64,000 bases of DNA from Flavobacteriales bacterium (GTDB taxonomy: Bacteria; Bacteroidota; Bacteroidia; Flavobacteriales_D; Crocinitomicaceae), in NCBI GenBank assembly GCA_947449575.1, contig CANFRV010000007.1, positions 58,462 to 122,461 on the forward strand, given 5' to 3'. Below the pieces are notes generated by a model. That model made no database searches. It was not told the origin of the DNA and saw only the letters and a program-made list of their open reading frames with translations. Shown here in pieces: positions 36,553 through 46,670 of the stretch; the first letter of the stretch is position 1, and each line of letters begins with the position of its first letter. The position numbers were made by a program, and so were the translations under genes.

Positions 36553-37293
36553 TTATATTGATTTCCTCTCTCCAAAAATTCGGAGAGGTAAAAGAGGTTT
36601 CCTTTTCTTTTTAATCTTAATAACCGCATTTTTGCTGATATGATTAACTGCTTCTTGCACATCATCTGTGAATAGGAAAAGAGCTTTATCTTGCTTGGAA
36701 ATTGTGCCCTTTTCTTCCATATAATCAATGTACTGCATCAAATCTTTGTGGTATTCTTTTCCCATTAGTATGACCGGCATTTTTTTTATTTTATGAACTT
36801 GAATGAGTGTCAATATTTCAAAAAACTCATCCAATGTTCCATAACCACCTGGCATAATGATGAACACATAAGAATATTTGGTTAACAATATTTTTCGAAC
36901 AAAAAAGTAATTTATTTCAACCCATAGGTCGAGGTATTTATTTTTATTTTGCTCCATTAAAAGAACAATATTGCAACCGACGGATTTACCTTTCGCTTCT
37001 TTAGCGCCTCGGTTTGCAGCTTCCATTAATCCAGGACCGCCGCCTGTCATCACTGTTAGTCCTAGATGTGCTAATTCACCCCCTATTTTTTTTGATAATT
37101 CATAATAGGGATGATCTTCTTTAAATCGAGCGGAACCAAATACAGTCGCACAAGGATCAAGGAAATGAAATTTTCGAAATCCTTTAATTAGCTCATAAGA
37201 AATTTTGATTAAAAAAATAAATTCTTTAAATCTCGATTGAGGACCTTCGAAAAACAGGTTTTCATCAGTATTATCATTTTGCAAGTGATTCAT
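36553..37293 (-). CDS. LOG-family (TIGR00730) Rossmann-fold protein
   Basis: A 246-residue protein of the lysine decarboxylase-like LOG family, whose characterised members release ribose-phosphate from nucleotide monophosphates (AMP or cytokinin ribotides). The two defining motifs are seen: GGGPGLMEAANRGA near 84-97 and PGGYGTLDEFFE near 148-159. The longer N-terminal segment (FFEGPQSRFKEFIFLI) is typical of the larger bacterial subgroup. Upstream of ftsH on the same strand. Confidence 0.88.
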   Translation of the reverse strand: MNHLQNDNTDENLFFEGPQSRFKEFIFLIKISYELIKGFRKFHFLDPCATVFGSARFKEDHPYYELSKKIGGELAHLGLTVMTGGGPGLMEAANRGAKEAKGKSVGCNIVLLMEQNKNKYLDLWVEINYFFVRKILLTKYSYVFIIMPGGYGTLDEFFEILTLIQVHKIKKMPVILMGKEYHKDLMQYIDYMEEKGTISKQDKALFLFTDDVQEAVNHISKNAVIKIKKKRKPLLPLRIFGERKSI

Positions 37294-37320
37294 CGTTGCT
37301 ATTTTTAAGGTTCGAGTTTA

Positions 37321-37355
37321 AAAAAGAGGAGAAAATGATCCGTATTTTTTCTCCC
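37321..37355 (-). terminator. Terminator of the CBS-domain gene
   Basis: On the minus strand GGAGAAAA pairs with TTTTCTCC around a loop of about ten bases, followed by a T-rich tract. It lies 25 bp after the CBS protein stop. Confidence 0.7.
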
Positions 37356-37379
37356 CTTATGAACTTCTACAATACTTTT

Positions 37380-37916
37380 TTAAGCATTTTCTAAAAGCTT
37401 TTCTTTGGATTTCTTAGAAGCTAATTTTTTTGCTTTGGGTTTACTGATGTTATTATATCGATCAGTTACCGCATGAATAGTTTTCAATAGATTCTCACCT
37501 GAGTATGAAATATCAGACAATTCTTTCAATCCATTATTTATTGATTTGTTGATAATATTATGTAAAGAAACAATTCCTTTTAATACTCCTTTATCATCCA
37601 CTACTGGCAATCTTCCGATTTGGTGTGTTCTCATCAAACGAAAAACGGTTGAAATATCGTCATTCTCAGTTACCGTATACACTTTTGATTTTTTCAAATG
37701 CCCAATTGTAATATGTTCAAGAGGTGCAAGTTGTTTCTTGGCTAATAATAAGCAAATATCACGATCGGTAATAATTCCTAATACTTTATGATTTTTGTCC
37801 ACTATTGGCAAAGCGCCGCAATTAGCATCTTTCATAATCTTTGCCACATCTTTAATTTTTGTTTCAAGTCCGCAATATTTAAGGGATCTTGCTGTCATTA
37901 CATCTTTTACTTTCAT
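37380..37916 (-). CDS. Two-CBS-domain protein
   Basis: A 178-residue protein with a tandem CBS pair (Bateman module) that usually binds adenine nucleotides. First CBS: MKVKDVMTARSLKYC ... NCGALPIVDKNHKVLGIITDRDIC. Second: ITIGHLKKSKVYTVTEND ... HQIGRLPVVDDKGVLKGIVSLHNI. The C-terminal 45 residues are lysine-rich and may bind RNA or be flexible. No enzyme domain is attached. It has its own terminator. Confidence 0.9.
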   Translation of the reverse strand: MKVKDVMTARSLKYCGLETKIKDVAKIMKDANCGALPIVDKNHKVLGIITDRDICLLLAKKQLAPLEHITIGHLKKSKVYTVTENDDISTVFRLMRTHQIGRLPVVDDKGVLKGIVSLHNIINKSINNGLKELSDISYSGENLLKTIHAVTDRYNNISKPKAKKLASKKSKEKLLENA

Positions 37917-38032
37917 TCGTATTGTTTTTATAAATTAATATTATATCAAACAAAGTAAAGTAAGATTCAATTTTTTTAAAATGAAATTTCTCAAATAGTA
38001 TGCTGATACCACTCATGAATATTGAACGCTTT

Positions 38033-39778
38033 TCAATTCATTTTCCTTTTCTGATTTTTAAACAAAAGTATATCACGCCATGATTTGGTATTTAAAATGT
38101 TTGATTTTTGACACCACGCCCTTCTCGCTATATAGACTCCCAATTTCATGTGTTTCAAATCATTTAGAGAATGACTATCTGTATTAATGACTAATGAAAT
38201 ACCTTTTTCCATAGCTACAGAAGCAAAATCATCATTTAAATCCATTCTTTGAGGTTGCGCATTTATCTCTAATGCGGTATGGGTATCTTTTGCCACATTT
38301 AAAATAGTTTGAAAATCTAGTTGGTATGGCTCTCTTAATCCGATTAACCTTCCTGTTGGATGGGCGATACACGAAACATAAGGATTTTCGAAAGCTCGAA
38401 CAAGTCTTTGTGTATTATCCTTTTTAAAATTACTATGAATAGAAGCCGTTACCCAATCCAATTGAGAAAGAATCTCATCTGAAATATCCAAAGATCCATC
38501 TGGAAGAATGTCGACTTCAATTCCAGTTTTTACAAAACTATCGCCCCTTTTTCTATTTAACTCTTTGATGAACGAAATTTGTTTGAGGATTTGTTTTTCG
38601 TCCATTCCATTTGCGATGGAGGATGCTTTTGAGTGATCGCTCATGACGATATATTCGTATGAAAACTCTTTCCTAAGATGATTTACAATTTCATCAATGG
38701 TATTTGTTCCATCGCTCCAATTACTATGGACATGCATATCTCCTTTTATATCTTCCAGAGAAATTAGCTCAGGAATTTTACGTAAAAAAGCCGACTCAAA
38801 TTCACCATTATCTTCTCTCAATTCCGCTGGAATATATTGAAAATTAAGCGTTCGATAAAGGTCTTCCTCTGTTTTTATATTTATTTTTACGCCATTTTTT
38901 ATAGCCGTTAAACTGTATTCTGAAAGTTTATATCCTTTTTCTTTAGCAATTGATCTCAAATGAATCGTATGCTCTTTTGACCCTGTAAAATACTGTAGAG
39001 CGGTTGCCCATTCATCCTCGTTAACGATTCTAAAATCGATCTGTTTATCAACGCCTTTCAAAATAATACTCACTTTGGTGTCTCCTTTTGCTAGTATTTT
39101 TTGCGCAAATTCATGGGAGGAGACAAATGATATTATTTCGTCACGATGCTTTTCTTCGCAGGCAATCAGAATATCAATATCACCAATCGTTTCTTTTCGT
39201 CGTCGACAACTTCCTGCAAGGGCAATTTGCTTCACCTGAGGAAAAAGACGAATTCTCTCCACAATTTTGTCTCCAACTTCAAGTGCATTCCAGAGCAGCA
39301 TTCTGTCCTCAATTGTTTTGTGCAATTTCAATCCAAGGATTAAATTATTTATTTTTTTTTGACCAAAGCCTTTGATCATTGAAATTGATCCATCTTTTAG
39401 TGCTTCGATAATTTCATTTTTAGTTGAAATATTTAATTCATCATGTAACCGTTTTAAGGTCTGAGGTCCAAAACCTCTAATTGACATAATATCTAGTAAT
39501 TCATGCGGAACTATTCTTTTTAATTCTTCGTATTTTTCAATTTTTCCTGTTTTTAAAAATTCACCGATTTTTTCTTTCATACTTTCGCCAATTCCACTAT
39601 GCTCTTTCAATAAATGATTTGTTTTGTATGCAGCAATGTCTTCTTGCAGTGCTTCAATAACTTTGGCTCCCTTTCCATATGCTATTGCTCGAAAACGATT
39701 TTCACCACCTAAATATTTATAGATAGAAGACATATTTCTGAAAATTTCAGCTATTTTCTTATTATTCTCTAAACTCAT
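38033..39778 (-). CDS. polX: PolX-type DNA polymerase/3'-5' exonuclease with PHP domain
   Basis: A 581-residue family X DNA polymerase of the bacterial type, used in base excision and gap repair. N-terminal helix-hairpin-helix motifs (HSGIGESMKEKIGEFL, SIRGFGPQTLKRL) bind DNA. The nucleotidyltransferase core is GSCRRRKETIGDIDIL near 189-204. The C-terminal PHP phosphoesterase domain starts DMHVHSNWSDGTNTIDEI and carries further His/Asp residues (VMSDHSKA, IEVDILPDG, INTDSHSL). It is followed 18 bp upstream by the coiled-coil lipoprotein gene on the same strand. Confidence 0.94.
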   Translation of the reverse strand: MSLENNKKIAEIFRNMSSIYKYLGGENRFRAIAYGKGAKVIEALQEDIAAYKTNHLLKEHSGIGESMKEKIGEFLKTGKIEKYEELKRIVPHELLDIMSIRGFGPQTLKRLHDELNISTKNEIIEALKDGSISMIKGFGQKKINNLILGLKLHKTIEDRMLLWNALEVGDKIVERIRLFPQVKQIALAGSCRRRKETIGDIDILIACEEKHRDEIISFVSSHEFAQKILAKGDTKVSIILKGVDKQIDFRIVNEDEWATALQYFTGSKEHTIHLRSIAKEKGYKLSEYSLTAIKNGVKINIKTEEDLYRTLNFQYIPAELREDNGEFESAFLRKIPELISLEDIKGDMHVHSNWSDGTNTIDEIVNHLRKEFSYEYIVMSDHSKASSIANGMDEKQILKQISFIKELNRKRGDSFVKTGIEVDILPDGSLDISDEILSQLDWVTASIHSNFKKDNTQRLVRAFENPYVSCIAHPTGRLIGLREPYQLDFQTILNVAKDTHTALEINAQPQRMDLNDDFASVAMEKGISLVINTDSHSLNDLKHMKLGVYIARRAWCQKSNILNTKSWRDILLFKNQKRKMN

Positions 39779-39796
39779 TTGTTATTTTATTAAAAT

Positions 39797-40276
39797 TTAG
39801 GGAATTGAATCTGCTTTTTGACAAGATTCATCTGGGTGATCATCAGAGAATTTTTTTTCAAATCTTTCGATTATTATTTCTGTTTCTTTTTTAAAATTAC
39901 GCCAATTTTCTTTCGTTATTGTCTTCAGATCTTTTAACGATTTTTTTAATTCTGTTTTTCTAAATTCAAGCTCCTCTATGTCTTGCTTGATTTCATTTTT
40001 CATTTTTTCCTTTGCGTGATTATTTTTTTCTTTTAAAAGATCAATTCTTCCGTCTACCTTATGAATAGCGATTTTTATTTTTTCGGATAACTTTTGCTTA
40101 TTGACATTAAATAAATTAATAACGGTATCTAGTTCAAATTTTGACCTCTCTTTGTTTTTAAAATCATTTTCCTCATGAGAAGTTGCTTTTTTTTGATCCT
40201 CACAGGAGAACATAGACAGATTAAATAGTGTAAATAATAGAATGTTTTTTATTGAGAAAAGGCTTATTAATTTCAT
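39797..40276 (-). CDS. Small coiled-coil lipoprotein
   Basis: A 159-residue lipoprotein: a basic start, a hydrophobic core and the lipobox LSMFSC with the lipidated cysteine at about residue 25. The mature protein is almost all charged helix (KLSEKIKIAIHKVDGRIDLL, EELEFRKTELKKSLKDLKTI), a likely coiled coil of about 100 residues. Three-stranded envelope lipoproteins look like this, but no family is recognised. It precedes polX on the same strand. Confidence 0.72.
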   Translation of the reverse strand: MKLISLFSIKNILLFTLFNLSMFSCEDQKKATSHEENDFKNKERSKFELDTVINLFNVNKQKLSEKIKIAIHKVDGRIDLLKEKNNHAKEKMKNEIKQDIEELEFRKTELKKSLKDLKTITKENWRNFKKETEIIIERFEKKFSDDHPDESCQKADSIP

Positions 40277-40441
40277 TTTATATACTTAATTATGAAATGC
40301 AATAGTAGGACAAAAGAGACATTATGATGAATGATATTCATCAATTTTACTTCCTTTTATAGTCAGTTAACTGAAAATTTTGGCGGTTTTTTAAATCACA
40401 ATATTTTAGCCTGCAATTCTTTTTATATAATGTTCATAAAC

Positions 40442-40477
40442 AAAAAAAAAGGATGCTTATATAAATAAACATCCTTT
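40442..40477 (-). terminator. Terminator of the Asp-box T9SS protein gene
   Basis: On the minus strand AAAGGATGTTTAT pairs with ATAAGCATCCTTT (one G-U) around a short AT loop, followed by a long T run. It lies 22 bp after the stop. Confidence 0.85.
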
Positions 40478-40498
40478 AGAAGTAATTTTGTATGAGTA

Positions 40499-43400
40499 CT
40501 ATCTTATCAGGGTAATTTTTATTGTTTTTTGAGTATTCGCAGAGCTTATAATCAGCTTATAAATACCATTTGACAAGTCATTTAATGAAAATGATTCTAT
40601 TTGAGTTTCATTTTTTGGATGTATGACTTTCACTATTCTTCCCGTTTCATCAACAATATTTATGAGCTCTATCTGCTGATTTTTCTTGTTAATGTTAATT
40701 TCACCACTGCTCGGATTTGGATATATTTCGAAAGAAGTAGAAGTAATTTCACTCATTTCAGCGCAAGCATCAACAAGAATCGCGGATGAATCTATTGCTG
40801 AACAAGAATTACTGTTAGTAAATGAATAATATATATAATGTGACCCTAATCCAGCTAAACTCGGTGAAAAAGTATTGGCAGACACTCCAATTCCTGAGTA
40901 AGTACCTCCACTTGGTGTTGATCCAGTCAACGTTGTTGGCGCCCAGTTTATACACTGTGTTGGAAATGTATTTATCGACACTACTGGCAAAGGATTTACC
41001 GTTACAAGAACTGAAGCAGAAGTAGCAGAGCATGAACTATTCAGCACAGTTACAGAATACGTCCCAGCAGTCGAAATATTTATGGACTGTGTTGAAGCGC
41101 TGTTTGACCATGTATTGCCTGAAGAAGCAGAAGAAGTTAATGTCACGGCTCCACCTTGACAAAATGAAATCGGACCACTCGCTGTTATTGTTGGTGTTGC
41201 AGGATTTGCAACAACGGTAATATAGGCAGGTGATGTGGAAGTGTTTGTACCTGTTGCATTCGTTGCTGTTAATGAAACGGCATATACTCCGGCTGTATTA
41301 TAGGTTATGGTTGGATTTGTTACTGTAGAAGTTGCCGGTGTTCCTCCAGTGAATGTCCAGGCATTTGTTGTCGGTGAATTCGTAGAAGTGTTAGTAAAAC
41401 TAACGGATCCACCTGCACAAATGGTTGTTGTTCCTGCGGTGTAACTGGCAACAGGTGCTGCAGCAGTTGCCACCCCCGTTAAATTAATATTATCTAAATA
41501 CAAGTTATTTCCGTAGCCAGCGATATTTCGGAAGCCAATAATTACATTGGTTTGACCTAAATAGGTGCTTAAATTTATTGTTTCAGTTCTCCATTGCGCT
41601 GTTGTTGGCGCAAATGAAGCTGTCGTTGCAGCTGCGGTAGCTAAAGTAGTATTGCTTTTTGAATAGATGGTAGTGAATGTCCCTCCACAATCGGTGGAAA
41701 TAAAAACCTCTAAACCGTCGAAATTGGCGGTGCTATAGGGAGCATAGGCAACATCAAATTTCAGTTGTGCCGAAGAAAAACCTGCAAGTGTAGTTTTAGG
41801 AAGCCTCAATTCATCATTATTTCCGGAATCATCTACTGAAAAATTACTGAAAAAGACTGAATTTCCTGCAGTAGGAGTATTTCCAACAGTTGTTGATCTT
41901 GCCCATGTAACAGAAGCATTAGCGTTGACAATTGACCAGTTTGTTGATGGGAATGTGGTGGTAGTGAATCCTTCAGAAAAAGGTAATGGAAAACTACTGC
42001 CTCCGGTTATTGTAATATAATTTGTTTTCGTATTAGCATTTGAACCATTCGCGTTGGTCGCTGTTAATACAACAGTGTAACTTCCAGTAGTATTGAATTG
42101 AACTTGGATATTTTGAGAAGATGAGTTAGTACCCCCAACATAACTCCATGCTACTCCCGCTGTTCCAGGAGAAATTGACCAACTCCAAGAAGTAGGGACA
42201 AATGCTGAAGCGTCTGTAAACGTTGCTGTATATCCTGAACAAAGATTTTGAGGACCAGTAAATTCTGCAGCTGGAGGGAATGACCCAACGGTTAATAGCG
42301 CATTTTCCCATGTGCCTCTTCCAAAAGTTGCAGCTCTAATTTTTGAAGTTGGGTAATATATTTCTAAATCTCGAACAGATACCTTCGGCAATCCATCAAA
42401 GAAACTTACCCAAGACCCGGCAGAATTGTCTCTAAAATAAACGCCAACATCCGTTCCAACGTAAACAGGATCATTGGTGGATCCATTTTGAAAGACGATC
42501 GTGTTACAAGGTACATTTGGTAAACCTGTAGAAATATTCGTCCAAGTAGCCCCGCCATCAATGGTTTTAAAGACTTTATTAGCCGAATTATAGCCAGAAA
42601 TGGTAATCCAAGCGATAAGTGGATTTGTATTATGAATAGAAACATTTGTAAATGCAGAAGTCGTAGGGATTGTTCCTGTAACATTGGTCCAAGCAACACC
42701 TCCATTGGTAGACTTACTAATAGCATTTACTTTAACGGAATAAATGATTTGATTGTTACTTGGTGCAATGGCAAATTCAATTATATTTCCAGATCCTGAA
42801 GGAGTTCCAGTGGAAGTCCATGAACTTCCAGAATTAGTTGTTTTGTATAAAGCAGTTCGTCCTCCTGCATATAAAGTTGTTGAACTCACAGGGTCTTGAT
42901 GCCAAACACTTAACCAATCCGCACTGGAAGAACCTGTAGGAAGACCTGAATTTATGCTCGTCCAAGTACTTCCGCCATTCGAGGATCTAGCATAATCTCC
43001 ATACACATATGCACCATACATGATCGAGTTACTTGTGCGATCAATCATGCAATCCATTCCATCACCTCCTTTAATTTGTGACCAATTTGACGCAGCTAAT
43101 TTATTTATTCCGTTGTCTTGATGTCCTGAAATAAGAGTCCCTTCCGTACTTGCAGAAAGACTTAATCTATATTGCTGAGCGATCGCTAAATTTCCGCTTA
43201 TGTCTGTCCAGCTCGAACCTGTAGTAGTCGTTTTAAATAATCCACCATCACATGCTGAAAAATAAGTGGTTGAACTTCCTGGTAGAAACACAATATCGTG
43301 CTGATCCGAATGAACATAAGGCGCACCTGACCCTGTCCATTGCGCATTAAGCGCCCAAGTAGTTCCGCCATCGGCAGATTTCCAAATATTAACTCCACCT

Positions 43401-44581
43401 ACAAGTAAAAGATTTGCATTGGTTGGAGAAACAGCAAGGGCTAAATCGTAAAAAGCCTGACCACCAACATCTCCCCCGTTAGAATCCCAACCTAATAAAT
43501 TGGGACTAGTAGGTCCTTTTGCTGTTGTGAAAGTGGTCCCGCTGTCCGTTGACTTATAAATGCCCAATAATCCTTGATCAGAAGATCTTCCTGCCAAAAT
43601 ATACACGTAAGCAGAATTTGCAGCACTTACACCCAATGCCATTCTTTCAACTCCTGTGCTTGGAATACCACTTGTTACTTGAGTCCAATTGACACCATTA
43701 TTTGTAGATTTATAAATTACAGATCCAGAAGCGTAAACTGTGTTCGGATCTCCTGGTTTAAATTCCATATCATAAAATCGATTGGTAGATTGAACGAGTG
43801 TCCATGTAACGCCAGAATCTGTTGTTCTATATATCCCAGCGCTAGTAGCTGCTAATAATATGGAAGGTGTTGTAGGATGCATCAACAGTTTTGAAATCAA
43901 CTTACCTTGTGTCACTGGCCAAGACAATCCCGTCGTATTCCAAGTTAAACCACCATCGATCGATTTCATTACTCCAATGCTATAACTGTCTCCAGCATCT
44001 CCATCTCCCGTTGCCATATACATGATTAATGTATTGGTTGGATTAATTGCAATATCAGAACAACCGATCGTAGAAAGTTGATCGGTATTCGTCGACCAAG
44101 TAGATCCACCATTTGTAGATTTCCAAAGCCCTCCATCGGGAGCTCCTACATAAATAATATTAGTGTTGGTTGGGTCAAATCGCACAAAGTTCAATCTGCC
44201 TGCGCCTCCTCCTGATGAAACACCCAATGGTCCCATAGAAGTCCAAACACCACCTGATGCTTTTGTAGTTGGAGAAGCGGGGTGCGTATCTTCCCATTCT
44301 TTAAATTGAGTGTAGGTTTGAGAAGGGATTTTCATGTCACCTGAAGGATAAACCCTTGGTTCCATGTATGCTTCCCATCTTTTGAATTGTTTGTACCCCT
44401 TTCCTTTTTCAATCGTTCTTCCATTCCAATATGCATTAAATGCAGTTTGAACATCATAGAAATTTGAAGAAGGGTCTTTCATCATTTGTACCCAATTCAT
44501 TGAGTCAATCTGTGAAAAAGAAAATTGTGTAAAAAATAATATACACAGTAAAAGCAAAGGCTTCTTTGTATAGATTTTCAT
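40499..44581 (-). CDS. Giant T9SS type A protein with Asp-box propeller, PKD and anchor-J domains
   Basis: A 1360-residue exported protein. The start at 44581 (MKIYTKKPLLLLCILFFTQF) is preferred to 44605 because it places the signal peptide first and a promoter-like -7 word overlaps the longer start. About eleven Asp-box turns of the form STNGGSTW cover residues 150-750, as in sortilin/sialidase-type propellers. Then follow a PKD domain (WSWSISPGTAG near 800), a choice-of-anchor-J-like jelly roll (about 870-1035), a second PKD (NAWTFTGGTPAT), Ig-like segments and the type A sorting domain (YPNPSSGEIN ... NGIYKLIIS). It probably sits on the cell surface, possibly as a glycosidase or adhesin; no catalytic residues can be named. 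Confidence 0.88.
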   Translation of the reverse strand: MKIYTKKPLLLLCILFFTQFSFSQIDSMNWVQMMKDPSSNFYDVQTAFNAYWNGRTIEKGKGYKQFKRWEAYMEPRVYPSGDMKIPSQTYTQFKEWEDTHPASPTTKASGGVWTSMGPLGVSSGGGAGRLNFVRFDPTNTNIIYVGAPDGGLWKSTNGGSTWSTNTDQLSTIGCSDIAINPTNTLIMYMATGDGDAGDSYSIGVMKSIDGGLTWNTTGLSWPVTQGKLISKLLMHPTTPSILLAATSAGIYRTTDSGVTWTLVQSTNRFYDMEFKPGDPNTVYASGSVIYKSTNNGVNWTQVTSGIPSTGVERMALGVSAANSAYVYILAGRSSDQGLLGIYKSTDSGTTFTTAKGPTSPNLLGWDSNGGDVGGQAFYDLALAVSPTNANLLLVGGVNIWKSADGGTTWALNAQWTGSGAPYVHSDQHDIVFLPGSSTTYFSACDGGLFKTTTTGSSWTDISGNLAIAQQYRLSLSASTEGTLISGHQDNGINKLAASNWSQIKGGDGMDCMIDRTSNSIMYGAYVYGDYARSSNGGSTWTSINSGLPTGSSSADWLSVWHQDPVSSTTLYAGGRTALYKTTNSGSSWTSTGTPSGSGNIIEFAIAPSNNQIIYSVKVNAISKSTNGGVAWTNVTGTIPTTSAFTNVSIHNTNPLIAWITISGYNSANKVFKTIDGGATWTNISTGLPNVPCNTIVFQNGSTNDPVYVGTDVGVYFRDNSAGSWVSFFDGLPKVSVRDLEIYYPTSKIRAATFGRGTWENALLTVGSFPPAAEFTGPQNLCSGYTATFTDASAFVPTSWSWSISPGTAGVAWSYVGGTNSSSQNIQVQFNTTGSYTVVLTATNANGSNANTKTNYITITGGSSFPLPFSEGFTTTTFPSTNWSIVNANASVTWARSTTVGNTPTAGNSVFFSNFSVDDSGNNDELRLPKTTLAGFSSAQLKFDVAYAPYSTANFDGLEVFISTDCGGTFTTIYSKSNTTLATAAATTASFAPTTAQWRTETINLSTYLGQTNVIIGFRNIAGYGNNLYLDNINLTGVATAAAPVASYTAGTTTICAGGSVSFTNTSTNSPTTNAWTFTGGTPATSTVTNPTITYNTAGVYAVSLTATNATGTNTSTSPAYITVVANPATPTITASGPISFCQGGAVTLTSSASSGNTWSNSASTQSINISTAGTYSVTVLNSSCSATSASVLVTVNPLPVVSINTFPTQCINWAPTTLTGSTPSGGTYSGIGVSANTFSPSLAGLGSHYIYYSFTNSNSCSAIDSSAILVDACAEMSEITSTSFEIYPNPSSGEININKKNQQIELINIVDETGRIVKVIHPKNETQIESFSLNDLSNGIYKLIISSANTQKTIKITLIR

Positions 44582-44601
44582 AAGTTTTTGTTTTAGCAAT
44601 G

Positions 44602-44629
44602 ACAAGATAGAAATAATTTCCTATCACAA
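44602..44629 (-). promoter_or_regulatory. Candidate promoter of the Asp-box protein gene
   Basis: Minus-strand TTG at 44627-44629, a 17-bp spacer, then TATCTTGT at 44602-44609, close to TAnnTTTG. It overlaps the first codon of the longer reading frame, supporting the ATG at 44581. Confidence 0.45.
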
Positions 44630-44778
44630 TCATTTAGAAAGTGAAAAAATACACTATTTATTTTGATAAACACACGATAAGTTATCAAATAAATGAAAAA
44701 AATGTTTTTTTGATAAGAAAAGACCTGAAAATACAAGCAAAGAAGAAGAATCACGAATTTCCTTTTGAAGGAAACATT

Positions 44779-45897
44779 TTATTTATTCTGCACCAGCGAA
44801 TTATCCCAGTCTTTCCAAACTGGCTCGTAACCAGAATTACGAATAAGGTCTGCGATTTCTTCAGCACTTCGTTCATCACTAATTTCAAATTGCTCTAATG
44901 ATTCGGGAGCAACTGAATATCCTCCAGGATTTGTTTTTGAACCAGCACTCATACTTGTTATACCCAATGATAAGATATTATTTCTAAAACTTTCTGATTC
45001 ACGTGTTGAGAGCGAAAGTTCAACATTCTCATTGAAAATGCGATAGGCAAAAATAAGTTGTGCTAATTCTTTATCCGTCACAATAACATTCGGCTCGATA
45101 CTTCCTTCCGCTGGACGCAAACGTGGAAAAGAGATAGAAAATTTTGATTGCCAATATTTATTTTCAAGAAATTCTAAATGCATGGCACAAAAAAATGATT
45201 CTGTCCTCCAGTCTTCCAATCCTAGTAAAACGCCTAATCCAATTTTGTGAATTTCAGCGTCACCAACTCTTTCTGGTGTTTCTAAACGGTATTGAAAGTT
45301 CGATTTTTTCCCTTTGGGATGGTATTGCTTGTATACTTCTTCGTGATACGTTTCTTGATAAATTAAGACAGAATATACCCCTGCATCGTGCATCGTTTTA
45401 TATTCTTCGATTTCTAGTGGTTGAACTTCAATCGAAATATTGGCAAAATAAGGTTTTACTAATTCGCATGCATTTTTAAAATAATCGACATGAACGGTTC
45501 GATTTGCTTCTCCTGTTACTAAAAGAATATGATTGAATTGGTGCTCTTTAATTGCTTCTATTTCTTGTATTATTTCTTTGTCCGTAAGTGTTTTACGTAG
45601 AACTTTATTATCAAAGCTAAAACCGCAATAGGTACAGATGTTATTGCATTCATTACTAAGGTACATTGGCGCATACATCTGTATCGTTTTTCCAAATCTC
45701 TTTTTTGTCAATTCGCTACTCATTTGCGCCATTTGTTCCAAATACGGAACAGCGGCGGGAGAAATCATCGCTTTAAAATCTTCGAGCGTTTTTTTACTTG
45801 AACACAGGGCTTGTTCTACATCTTTTGCAGTTTTTGAATAGATTGAGCTTTTAGTTTCTTCCCAATCTTGCGCTTCGAAAATCGTTGTAAAGCTCAT
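44779..45897 (-). CDS. thiH: 2-iminoacetate synthase ThiH
   Basis: A 372-residue radical-SAM enzyme that splits tyrosine to p-cresol and dehydroglycine for thiazole formation. The cluster motif CNNICTYC has Cys84, Cys88 and Cys91. LLVTGEANRTVHVDYF, YQETYHEEVYKQYHPKGKK and LSTRESESFRN are typical of ThiH. Using ThiH rather than the oxygen-dependent ThiO fits anaerobic or low-oxygen capable thiazole synthesis. Last gene of the thiamine operon, 2 bp after thiG. Confidence 0.95.
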   Translation of the reverse strand: MSFTTIFEAQDWEETKSSIYSKTAKDVEQALCSSKKTLEDFKAMISPAAVPYLEQMAQMSSELTKKRFGKTIQMYAPMYLSNECNNICTYCGFSFDNKVLRKTLTDKEIIQEIEAIKEHQFNHILLVTGEANRTVHVDYFKNACELVKPYFANISIEVQPLEIEEYKTMHDAGVYSVLIYQETYHEEVYKQYHPKGKKSNFQYRLETPERVGDAEIHKIGLGVLLGLEDWRTESFFCAMHLEFLENKYWQSKFSISFPRLRPAEGSIEPNVIVTDKELAQLIFAYRIFNENVELSLSTRESESFRNNILSLGITSMSAGSKTNPGGYSVAPESLEQFEISDERSAEEIADLIRNSGYEPVWKDWDNSLVQNK

Positions 45898-45899
45898 AT

Positions 45900-46670
45900 T
45901 TATTCTCCTAAAAATGCGGTTAATGGACTTGACGCTATGGCTTGATTAAATCGATTTCCTAATTTCGCTTCATAGGCCATTCTTCCCGCTTGTACAGCTA
46001 ATCTAAAAGCAAATGCCATCTCAACAGGATTACCCGCTACGGCTATTGCGGTATTAACCAACACGGCATCGGCTCCAATTTCCATTGCTTTTGCAGCATC
46101 AGAGGGAGCTCCAATTCCAGCGTCGATAATCACAGGAACTTTACTTTGCTCAATAATTATTTCTAAGAAATCGATCGTTCTTAATCCTTTATTACTGCCA
46201 ATTGGAGATCCTAAAGGCATAACGGCAGCAGTTCCTGCATCTTCCAATCTTTTACACAAAACAGGATCAGCATGAATGTATGGTAAAATAATGAATCCCA
46301 ACTTCGCTAATTCTTCTGTTGCCCTCAATGTTTCAATAGCATCTGGCATTAAATAACGAGGATCAGGATGAATTTCTAGTTTTAACCAATTTGTTTCCAA
46401 TGCTTCGCGCGCCAATTGAGCAGCAAAAACAGCTTCTTTTGCACTTCTTGCGCCAGATGTATTTGGAAGAAGATGAATGTGTGGATGTTGTAAATGTGAT
46501 AAAATTGAATCGGTGTCAGTTTCTAAGTCAACTCGTTTTAGCGCAACCGTTACTAATTCCGATCCAGAAGCGATAATAGCTTCTTCCATTTGTTGTGAAG
46601 ACCCAAATTTACCGGTTCCTAGAAAAAGTCTAGAGGTAAATTCTTGTCCTGCAATATTAAGCGCTTGCAT
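45900..46670 (-). CDS. thiG: Thiazole synthase ThiG
   Basis: A 256-residue TIM-barrel enzyme that joins deoxyxylulose 5-phosphate, dehydroglycine and ThiS thiocarboxylate into the thiazole. Recognised by [56 protein letters not shown] and [20 protein letters not shown]. The Schiff-base lysine is in the LKLEI strand. Its start overlaps the thiE end by 14 bp. Confidence 0.97.
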   Translation of the reverse strand: MQALNIAGQEFTSRLFLGTGKFGSSQQMEEAIIASGSELVTVALKRVDLETDTDSILSHLQHPHIHLLPNTSGARSAKEAVFAAQLAREALETNWLKLEIHPDPRYLMPDAIETLRATEELAKLGFIILPYIHADPVLCKRLEDAGTAAVMPLGSPIGSNKGLRTIDFLEIIIEQSKVPVIIDAGIGAPSDAAKAMEIGADAVLVNTAIAVAGNPVEMAFAFRLAVQAGRMAYEAKLGNRFNQAIASSPLTAFLGE

